A program made the translations under genes and the position numbers. Source: Coptis chinensis (taxonomy: Eukaryota; Streptophyta; Magnoliopsida; Ranunculales; Ranunculaceae). From it: a stretch of 64,000 bases of DNA. The stretch covers positions 106,359,001-106,423,000 of the forward strand of contig CM027380.1 in assembly GCA_015680905.1 (NCBI GenBank), given 5' to 3'. Of the stretch, positions 12,801-22,688 are shown piece after piece. Under the pieces are notes generated by a model. It had not been told where the DNA came from. It worked only from the letters and a program-made list of their open reading frames with translations, and did no database searches. Each line of letters begins with the position of its first letter. Position 1 is the stretch's first letter.

Positions 12801-15800
12801 GGCCAAAGGCCTACAACTCAAATTTTAACTTTCTACAACTTCCAAAGTAGAAACCTAGTCTAAAACCAATTCTAATCAAAATAGAAACATTAAATTCGTA
12901 GTTAAAATAACCTCAAAAATAGAAACATTAAATTCATAGTTTAAATAACCCCAAAAATAGAAATAGCCTAAAATACTCGAAAACACTAATTAGATTCAAT
13001 TCCCAAAAATCCCTAAAAATACTAATATTAATAGTAACTAATTTGGGAATGATTAACTCTAGGATGCATCAAGACTTGAGCTACTTCTACCTCTTGAATC
13101 CTGTCCAATAGAATCTTGATAGATGCTTGAAGGGGTTTTAGGTTTTCGCCCAATACCATCGGGGTTCTTGTCTATCTCCAAGGATCATAATGGCTCTAAG
13201 GGAGTCAGATTATAGTCTGATGTTATCTATACTCTATACCATGTAAAATGCATTCTTTTAATCCAAGTTCATTACTGCTCATTTCTTGAACAAGAACATT
13301 CTTGTGTCTGTTAGCACCTTGAAAGGCAAACAAAACATCTGCATTAGAGTTATGTGTCTTCTCACCACACTTAAATCTGTCAACTTAAATTACTTGATCA
13401 GGTGTATTGAAAATGATTTGAACCATTTTTTCAACCAACAAACCTTTTTATCGTTTTCTCACTGTAGGCTTGCCATCTGTTGTGCTTATTATCGAAGGAG
13501 CTTCTGGGAGATTTTGAGGCATGTGCTGAGATGTTCATTCCAGTAAGTTCACCTTTTCTTGGACAAATTCTCTCTTTCTGCTATTGCTTCCACTGACATT
13601 ATCATCTTACTTTCAGGTTCTTTTCAAGCTTGTCGTCATAACTGTACTTGTGATTGCTGAGTCTGCAGACAACTGCATAAAGACGGTACTACTAAATTGG
13701 TTCTATAATTTTCTAATTTCTTTTAATCTATATGTATGCTATTTTTGATAAAATAATATTCATATTTCAGATGTTGCGTAACTGCAAAGTTGCGCTGCGT
13801 GTTATCCCTCAATTGCTGATTGTGCTAAAAATGACCGCAATGCAGTGCTCCGTGCCAGGTATATTTATCTGTGCCTCTTGTTTCAGGTGGAAGGTTTTAT
13901 TTATTTATTTTTAATTAATAAATAATTACATTTTATGCTGCAGGTGTTGTGACTATGCACTTCTGATACTCGAGTACTGGGCAGATGCACCAGAAATACA
14001 ACGAGCGGCAGATCTTTATGAAGATCTAATAAAGTGCTGTGTAGCAGATGCAATGAGTGAGGTATTATTTTTTTGGTTGATGGGTTATGACTACAATTTT
14101 ATATGAGAATTTTGAATTCTAACTAAGACTATCGGAGTGTGTCTTAGGGAGAGACGAATGCACATGCAGTTGAATAGGATTTTATATATCTTTCAATGTC
14201 ATAAATCCACGTTTTGTGGAAATGAGTGTGCACACATTTATGTACACGACTTGGTTAAGAAAACCAAGTTTGTTAACACCTTTAAATTTTGGTCTTAAAG
14301 CTTTTCATTCATTTTATTTTTCCCTTTTGCATGTGGGTCTTTTTTGAACACGTTTTCTGCTGATAAATTAGTTAGAAATAAAGATCCTGGTGATTTAATG
14401 TGAATTCAACAGTTAGTGAAGCTTTACCTACGTAAAATAAGTAAAGACAAGTATTTTGGTTTATAGTTGGTTGTTTTTGCTTCCTTGGCATTTAGCTATT
14501 GACTTAATTACACATTTAAAAATTTGAATTACATCTTCTTTTACGGTAGAAAAGATGCCAATGAATAAAATATTTGTGGCAATTATTTACTGGGGAAAGT
14601 AGATATTTTAGTTTGTCAGTTAATATAAACCTAGTGGGAAATGAAACTTTGCAGGTGCGATCAACTGCGAGAACTTGTTATCGGATGTTTACAAAAACTT
14701 GGCCAGAACGTTCCAGGCGTCTATTCTCATCTTTTGATCCTGTCATTCAAAGGGTATTTGTTTCCATCTATTCATGGGATCCCTTATTGATGATATGAAA
14801 ACTTAGTACTTGTACTTGATGTTGATGCATTTCCGTATAGGTTATAAATGAAGAAGAAGGTGGTGTCCACAGGAGATATGCTTCTCCTTCACTTCGTGAT
14901 AGAGGGGTGCAATCATTGCGTACTCCATCCCAAACACCTACTTCTAATGTACCTGGGTACGGAACTTCTGCAATTGTTGCAATGGACAGGAGTGCAACTC
15001 TACCGTCAGGAACACCTCTCTCTTCTGGTCTTGTTTTATCGCAAGCAAAATCTTTAGGAAAAGGTACTGAGAGAAGTCTCGAAAGTGTGCTGCATGCAAG
15101 TAAACAAAAAGTTAGTGCTATTGAAAGCATGCTGAGAGGTTTGGATATCTCTGACAAGCCTTTGCGATCGACTAGCTTGGACCTTGGTACGGAATGTTTC
15201 AGCTCAACTACATACTTAATATTACACAGTAATTATTCATTCTGAATAAGTTTATCCATACAGAACTTTATTTTAACAATTTACTGCATTATGGATTTAT
15301 TAACCATTTCTTTAATGTCTAAGCTTTAATCACTGTTCCCCTAGTGCAGGAGTTGACACTCCATCAGCTCGTGATCCACCATTTCCTCTTGCTGTTCCTT
15401 CTTCAAGCCATCTCATGGATTCAGTATTGGCAGATTCAACTGCCTCCAATATTTCTAGAGGTAGTAGTCAGAGCAGTGGTTTAATAACATCCGATCTTAT
15501 CAGTGCTCAGGTTCATGCTTCCAAAGATCCCAGCAAGTTTTCCTACCGCAGCAGCCTGTCAACTGAACCTTTTTCATCATATACTGCCAAGAGAACTTCT
15601 GAGAGACTGCAGGATGGGAGTCACATTGAAGAAAATACTGATATGAGGATCAACAGAAGATATTTAAACACACATATGGATAGGCAGTATCTAGACACAC
15701 CTTATAAAGATCCCTGTTTCAGGGATTCACAAAACAATTTTATCCCCAATTTCCAGAGGCCGCTTTTGAGAAAACATGTGACTGGACGGGTATCTGCTAA

Positions 15801-18800
15801 CAATAGAAATAGTTTTGATGATAGCCAACTTGCAGTTGGTGAAATGCCAAGTTACATGGAGGGTCCAGTGTCTCTTAATGATGCTTTGATGGAGGGTTTG
15901 AGCTCTAGTTCTGACTGGTCTGCCAGAGTTTCTGCTTTTAATTATCTCCGGACTTTGCTGCAGCAAGGACCAAAAGGTGTCCAAGAAATTACACAGAGTT
16001 TCGAGAAGGTTATGAAGTTGTTTTTCAAACACTTAGATGATCCTCACCATAAAGTTGCACAGGCAGCTCTTTCAACACTTGCTGAGATGATTCCTTCTTG
16101 CAGAAAGCCTTTTGAAAGTTATATCGAAAGGATCCTGCCTCATGTTTTTTCAAGGTTAATCGACCAAAAAGAGTTAGTTCGCCAGTCTTGCTCAACAACT
16201 CTAGAAACTGTGAGTAAGACCTATGGTATAGATTCTCTCCTTCCTGCTTTGCTTCGTTCTCTTGATGAGCAACGTTCACCAAAGGCGAAGTTGGCTGTTA
16301 TTGAGTTTGCTATCAACTCCTTCAACAAGAACTCAATAAATTCTGAAAGTTCTGGTAACAGTGGCATCCTGAAATTGTGGCTTGCTAAGTTGGCACCTTT
16401 GGTCCACGACAAGAATACAAAACTGAAGGAAGCAGCTATAACGAGCATCATAGCGGTTTATTCCCATTTCGATTCAGCATCTGTCCTGAATTTCATTCTT
16501 AGTCTGTCAGTTGAAGAACAAAATTCCTTGAGACGAGCGCTTAAACAGTTCACGCCTCGTATAGAGGTCGACCTCATGAACTTTTTGCAGAACAGAAGAG
16601 AGCGACAACGTTCTAAATCTTTTTTCGACCAGTCTGATGTTGTAGGAACTTCTTCAGAAGAAGGATATGCAGGAGCATCAAAGAAAAGTCAATTTTTCGG
16701 AAGGTATTCTGCTGGTTCCGTCGATAGTGAAGGTGGAAGGAAGTGGAATTCCATGCAGGAATCGACTCTGATCACAGGCTCTATTGGGCATGAAGGTTCA
16801 GATGATACTCGGGATCAGTTATATCAGGGTCTTGATTCTAGTTATTATCCGGAGGTTGTTACTTCCAAAAGCATGGACCTGACATCAAATGTGAATGGTG
16901 TGGTTGAAAATATGGGATTGTGGACAACCCATCTGGAAAATACTGATCCAGTCATGGGTTTAGAGAGGTCATTATCAACTCCAAGACTAGACGTTAATGG
17001 AATGGGGAGCTCTGGTCATGGAGAAGTTCCAGTATTAACGCTTGGTAACGGAAGTTCAGAACTGGACCTTAATCATGAGAATCTAACAGTTACCAAGACC
17101 AGTTCCACTCCAGACGTAGGGACTAGCATCCCTCAAATTCTGCATCAGGTAAGACCTGAAAATATCAAGCTAGAAATATATTCTTAGAGAAATGCTATTT
17201 GCTCTTGTACATGAGAATATGTGAAACTCATCACTTGTTTGGAAAACTCCTGTCTGGAATCATGTTTTGTATTTATGTGCAGATTTGCAATGGCAGCGAT
17301 GAGAATGAAAGTGTTAGCAAGCGTGTTGCACTTCAGCAGCTGATTGATCTTTCAGTGGCTAATGATCAATTAGTCTGGAGCAAGGTACCATTTCCTTGCA
17401 TTCAAGCACTGTTCTGATTTTATGGTAGTTCTTTTTTATTACCAGGCTACGCCGTTACGCAAATCTTCTATTCAATGTATTTTTCTCCTGTTTCGGTTCT
17501 TTCTTTCTTTTTCATCCGAAATCTTCAGTGCTTGAGTTCATTACTTCTGTTTTCCTCTTCATAATCTCCATAGGTAGAATTGAATCCTGTGTAGAAGATA
17601 GATATTCGCTCGTCATGTGTCTGTTGTTGGTGTTTAGAGGAATTTACTTCATTGTGTTACCAGTCCAAGATTGATATCCCCATTCCAAATACCTAACGAA
17701 TTCTGCTCCAGAATCAATATCTTTGAAGCTTCTTATGACTGGCGAGATATTATTGAGCAATTTAATGCTACGTGATTCCACTTATCTAGAATGTAGGAAC
17801 TGGGGGGGGTGTAAAATAGATTGCTTGTGGGGAAGGAGCTACAAGAGTAATCAACCCTCATAAAGACTTACCTCATAGAAGATTCAACTTGCAACATAAT
17901 TGTATCACAGTTACACACATGATCATGAAACCTCATCTCCTTAAGGACGGATATAAAAACATATTGGTACATGATTACATTACAGTTGAAACAATATAAT
18001 ATATGTGTACAGCGTCTTAAGAGGTTCTTAAATGCATTGGTTGTCAACATTACCCTTTTAATGCTATAGAGACGTATCAAATAGTAGGAACTTATATTAT
18101 TTAGAAGTGTCAGTTTATGATGGTTCTGGAACTTAGATACGGATTACATAGACTCTTAAGTGTCCAGCTCTCAAGTTCTTTTGGAATCTCTAGAATTTTC
18201 TCGTATTCCTTCTCTTTTGGTTATCATTAATTTTTCTTCGGAGTCCATGGTTTTTCAAGAGCAACAAATATTCTTTGTGACCTGAACGTACTTATCAGCA
18301 CATACTATTTAATCATTACATTTCTTACTAATATTATTTAGGCCGTCTGTGGGCAGTATTTCAACCAGATTCTCACAGTTGTATTGGAGGTGCTGGATGA
18401 TCCTGATTCCTCGATCAGAGAACTTGCACTTTCATTGTTAGTTGAAATGCTCACCAATCAGGTCTGTTGTTTTTTCCAGATCCGGTGCTGGATTAATTAT
18501 GTTCATTTGCAAAAGTTGTTTTCACAAGACTATTAATCCTAAATATACTGTTATTCTTGATACTTTCAGAAAGATTCCATGGACGATTCTGTTGAGGTTG
18601 TGCTAGAAAAATTACTTCATGTTAACAAGGATATGGTAGCCAAGGTATGTTTTTCCTGGGATACTTCCCTATGATTTTAATACTTAAATCATACTTTGAC
18701 AAATCTCTTTTTGTTCAGGTTTCTAGTGAAGCAGAGCGATGTTTGACCATTGTATTATGTCAGTATGATCCATTCAGATGTTTAACTGTAAGTCAATTGA

Positions 18801-21124
18801 GAAAAATTATGTTGTATACAAGTTTTTTAATATTTGTGTTGATTCCGTTTGTCATATATATGTATGTCTGAATGTAGCCTCTGATCACTGAATGCTGAAC
18901 AGAAGGGTGGTTGCACGCCTTCGTTCATTATGCAAAGGACTCAATGTAGATACCCAAAAATGCTTGCAGCACAGTGTGTAACAAGTCCTTAAATACCTGT
19001 TGCAGTGTGTGTTTACACACTAGTGGTTGCCAGTGCTCACGTCAGTCCCAGCCGACCCGATAGGTCAAATCATATTTTCTACAACCCTTGTGCCTCCAGG
19101 GCATGCTTTTGTGCTTTTAAACACATCACATGCCTTTTAGAAATAAACAAAATTGTTGTTTTGAATTTGTTATTTGATAGATCTCGTGGATCACAAGTTA
19201 TGACCTTAAATTAATCTGAAAAGTACATAATTTCTGTCACATGCCAATGCCTCTGTGTGTACACACTATCCCTCAATTTCACTTTTGTAGTATCAAGCTT
19301 TTCAGTTTTCCCATCATATATAATATATTTGTTTTCGTTTACTGCTTACAGTGTGCCTTTGCCTTTGTTTGATAAATTTTTCCTTTGCTCCAATTTACCC
19401 CTTTTATTAACTTTGCAGGTTATTGTTCCTTTATTAGTAAGCGAAGATGAGAAGACTCTTGTGACTTGTATCAATTGTTTGACAAAGGTATTTATATGAG
19501 AGATCATTAGAGTATGTTGCCGTGTTGTTTTGGTTATTTGATTCAATTTACTATAAAGTTAGATGTGACAAAGGGCCTTATTTTGTAGAGATTGCACAGA
19601 CTCACACACCAAAAGTCCTATCACTTTTACTGATAAAGAAAAAGTCCTATCACTTTAAGGACTTCATCCAAGAATCACATACAACTTACTCATAAAACTT
19701 TGCTCCCTCTCTCTTTTTGGCTGATTGGTTCAGTTAATTATATGAGTTAATGCTTAAAAAATCCAATAACGTCTAACGTTGACTTCACATACATGCATAT
19801 CACGTGATATGCACTGTCAGACGATACTTGCAGCTTAGAGCTTTTTTTTTGGATGGGCAAACCTGTTTTAAATGATATCAGTAACTCTTCGATACTGGTG
19901 GGGTTCCAGCCCAAGACCTCTGGTATCATCATCCAAAGGTTTCTTTGTACTTACAATTTTGCAATTGGTAGCAGTAACAAAGCTTAGTTTTTCTCCACTT
20001 TACATGTACTAGTCGTCCCATCACTAGCATTACCACACTAAGGAAATTTAGCTTCCTTACTTCATAAATGGATAACTTTTTCAATTTGAAGTCATGGATA
20101 AATCCCAAGTGGTTGAGTGCAAGCAGGCCGTGATGGACGACCATAGAGATAGACCGACTGTATTGCCATAATCTTGTCAGGGAAAAATGGTATGGTGTCA
20201 TAGCTTCTTCAGCATGATGACTTTGGTGTTTATCTTATAGTGCTTTGGCAGTTGATGAGTTAATGTCGCAACTTAATTCAGATATCGTTAGATCCTGATC
20301 CAATTGTTCTAGCTCGAGTTTTGGAGTCGGAGAAACTTTTCAGCATTTGGTTTGTGATATTGTTATTTTTCTGTTTTCTTTTGACATGTTTTTCAGTTAG
20401 TTGGCCGACTCTCACAGGAAGAACTTATGGCACAATTGTCTTCGTTTCTGCCTGCTCTTTTTGATGCTTTTGGAAATCAGAGTGCAGATGTTCGTAAGGT
20501 ACTCGTTCTCATTGATTTGTAACATTTTGCTTAATATGGGGAAGTGTTTAGCGAGTTCATTTTGTTCAATGCACATTCGAGGACAGACAAAAACCCATAA
20601 AGAGTGGGAAGTGACTCTTCATTTACTTAATCTTGAAATGTGATTGGACCTTAGCCTCTTCTGTTAAGATTTAAGGTCATAGTTTAATGAGAATGGATCA
20701 CTTGATCCCAGAACCAGATCTAACCTTCTTTAAGATAACACAACATTTGCCCTTCAAATGGGGACTTCCTGATACCAGGAGTTTCCTGTGAGGTGTGCTA
20801 TGTCATTTCCTAGATGTATAGATAAGAATTACCTGTGTTGTCAGTTTACTTGAGTTTTGAGTTCTGTTATTGAATTTTAGACACATGGAAGTGTTGGTCC
20901 TTTGCATATCTGTTGTCTTATTATCTGTTATCTTGATTTTTTTAAACTTTTGCATGGCACAGACTGTGGTTTTTTGTCTTGTCGACATCTACATCATGCT
21001 TGGGAAGTCATTCCTACCATATTTGGAAGGGCTTAACAGTACGCAGCTGCGATTGGTGACTATTTATGCCAACCGGATTTCACAAGCCAGGTCAGGCACC
21101 ACAATAGATGCTAATCATGGATAG
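6867..21124 (+). CDS. CLASP: CLASP, microtubule plus-end-associated TOG-domain protein
   Basis: Twenty-one exons join on GT-AG signals: 6867-7202, 7981-8136, 8775-8837, 9786-9854, 9979-10144, 11631-11792, 12162-12259, 13468-13542, 13617-13685, 13771-13858, 13944-14061, 14655-14753, 14841-15186, 15350-17148, 17283-17384, 18342-18461, 18570-18644, 18719-18787, 19419-19487, 20397-20498, 20963-21124. They code for about 1447 residues, the usual plant CLASP length (about 1440). The N-terminus (MEEALEMSRSKDTKERMAGV) and TOG/HEAT arrays (about residues 1-240, 290-520, 800-1050) separated by a Ser-rich linker are typical. CLASP stabilises cortical microtubules and affects cell division and expansion. 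The start is the first ATG, after an A-rich leader. Oddity: exon 13771-13858 is 88 nt and appears to lack one A after CCTCAA (about 13810). Read literally, translation stops at 13964-13966 after about 434 residues, although all later exons stay open and conserved. An assembly error is a serious alternative. Confidence 0.95.
7418..7940. repeat. tandem duplication inside CLASP intron 1
   Basis: About 230 bp beginning GTTGAAATGTTCA is repeated directly: copy 1 at 7418-7647, copy 2 at 7648-7940, the second longer through a small insert. Shared landmarks include ATGCCATGTCCATTTTG and GGAAATGATTTATGGTGATG. Parts of this intron also occur in the mosaic regions near 52190, 59730 and 63790. Confidence 0.85.
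9243..9290. repeat. 24-bp direct tandem repeat, 2 copies, CLASP intron 3
   Basis: TTCAACTCTGAAGTTATTAG plus four bases occurs twice back to back. The inverted CLASP copy near 50290 carries only one unit, so the tandem state arose after, or was lost since, the copying. Confidence 0.8.
10931..11460. other. insert-like sequence in CLASP intron 5 with acidic minus-strand ORF
   Basis: Intron 5 is long. This part starts TGTTAGGATTAGCTAG and contains a TATATAAGAAAGAGG stretch that looks like an LTR promoter. The minus strand (11436-11233) is open for 67 residues rich in Glu/Asp (SEEEGESGYES at its end). I do not recognise the product. A fragment of a retrotransposon or a retrocopy is possible, but no terminal repeat or PBS was established. 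Confidence 0.35.
12308..12378. repeat. microsatellite-like ATC/ATT/GTT tract, CLASP intron 7
   Basis: Imperfect trinucleotide runs (ATCATC, ATTATTATT, GTTGTTGTT) follow exon 12162-12259. Intronic and low complexity. Confidence 0.7.
12480..13250. other. AT-rich insert-like segment in CLASP intron 7
   Basis: Holds local repeats such as AAAATAGAAACATTAAATTC (twice near 12880-12935). No coding frame recognised. It may be an old retroelement relic, but I found no terminal repeats. Confidence 0.3.
19612..19656 (+). mobile_element. ultra-short retro-insertion with 16-bp target duplication, CLASP intron 18
   Basis: AAAGTCCTATCACTTT occurs at 19612-19627 and again at 19641-19656. Between them lie 13 nt, TACTGATAAAGAA, resembling the last bases of a plant LINE followed by an A tail. 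The same arrangement is visible in the CLASP pseudogene near 30346-30395, so the insertion is older than that duplication. Confidence 0.55.
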
Positions 21125-21467
21125 AGGCTTTGATCTGGTTTTGTTCTTTTGTTTATTCCTTTGTTGTGTATTTTGTATAGTGTGAAATGTGTGATTTTAG
21201 ATGGGGTGATTGGTTTCTATTGTGATTTCGGTTTGTTGGCAGTGAAGTGAAGTTATGAAAGTGTACCATTATAAGCCCATTTGTCGAGTGTGGGGTGTTT
21301 ATGTTTGAAAATATCATCTGTAACAAATCCAAACAATATCCCATTTCGGGTGATATGAATGAAATTTGATTTGATTTTTTCATTTCTATTATTTCTGGCT
21401 ACTAAGGTTAAAATACAGTGGTACTTTTCCCAGCAGACCAGAGTTGCCACTTCACAGACGTATTGCA

Positions 21468-21536
21468 GATGTTCTTTCATCTGTTGCATGGAACGTATTG
21501 CTCTTACTCTGATGTTCTTTCATCTGTTGCATGGAA
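21468..21536. repeat. 26-bp direct repeat, two spaced copies, 3' of CLASP
   Basis: GATGTTCTTTCATCTGTTGC plus ATGGAA occurs at 21468-21493 and 21511-21536. It lies between the CLASP 3' flank and a fragment of the downstream unknown gene, close to a rearrangement junction. Confidence 0.8.
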
Positions 21537-21579
21537 TAACTTGCTGAAAACGAATTTCAACCTTTGTTGCCTTTGTTGC

Positions 21580-21676
21580 TTAATGAATCAAGCCAGCATG
21601 AATCACGAGAAATATCTTGTGGTTACTACGGAGATGATGCTGGACAGCTATGTTTGATGGATTCTCTGCTTTGAAT
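21580..21676 (+). pseudogene. 3'-end fragment of the unknown gene at 32525-35009
   Basis: About 97 bp matches the last coding bases of that gene (around 34917-35012), including TTAATGAATCAAGCCAGCAT and the terminal GGATTCTCTGCTTTGAAT. The rest of the gene is missing here. It lies 455 bp past the CLASP stop, in the same order (CLASP 3' end, then unknown gene) as at 25875-35009. This suggests that a CLASP-plus-unknown-gene unit was duplicated in tandem and the first unknown-gene copy was mostly lost. Confidence 0.85.
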
Positions 21677-22688
21677 AGAACCATCTTTGTTTTGGCGGCT
21701 TTTATTTAATGGGCTGATAACTGTACTATACTCTACACTATCTTGTGCTAAAGTTTCTATACTTTGTGGATTCTTTGTGATCCTAATATGAATGAACACA
21801 TAGTACACAGTTTATTCTCATCAATGTGTGGTATCGCCCTTCATAGTCCATTCCAATGTTTGCCTTAGCTTTACTTTCCTTACTGTAGGACAGTATGCAA
21901 AAGAAAATGAACTGATACAACGAGCTTGATATGTTGCACGATTCTGTCGTTTGACTTCTTACAATATGAAGCCACGGCCTGTTGATTTATCATAAGATTG
22001 TGAGTCCAATAATCTGCATATATATAGGAATGAAGATAATAAATTTCATAAAATTGGCCCCTGTCCTGACCACCAGGCACCAGTACTTGTTCACTCACCA
22101 ATTCACCATGAGGCAATTACATGGTTAAAAGCAATCATCCAAAAGTATAGTAACTACTAGCTCATTGCATTACCAAATAAAGGCTTCCTTGAGTAGTAGA
22201 TAAATCAAAAAATCATCGAAAAAAACAGGAGTAGACAAATCCAAAAGACAAGTAGACCCTTAATTACCTTGTTTTTTTGTTTTTTTTTTACTCTGGCCTA
22301 AAAAATAATTATCATACATTTGTTTGGGCATTTTGAATGTAGTAGGAAATGTCAACATTTTACGCGTAATGTGATTGAAAGTTTAGAAAACATCGGCACT
22401 TACCAAAATAGAGTTACAGTTAAAACCATCGCAATGAACAAGAAACCAACAAATTAGAAAACATCATCGCGCTATTATCAGACACGTATTTTCATTGCAT
22501 CCACATGCATGTTCACCTAATATCAATAATTCATTTGGCTTGGATGGTTCACATTGCATACTTGACTCCAGTGTATCTTTCCTTGATTTCGTCTTCCTAT
22601 CCCATTATTAGTCTTCACACTTCAAAATCTACTAGAGCAGCCTAAGCTTCTTTGTATCTCATTTCTTCTTTGTTGATCAATAAAAAAA
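21677..22688. other. intergenic region upstream of NLR1
   Basis: AT-rich; presumed to hold the NLR1 promoter and 5' UTR. No TATA box, open frame or repeat that I would defend. Confidence 0.5.

Noticed and set aside
14768-15157. 129-residue minus-strand ORF, repeated at 26412-26759
   Set aside because: Exact antisense shadow of CLASP exon 13 and its pseudogene copy.
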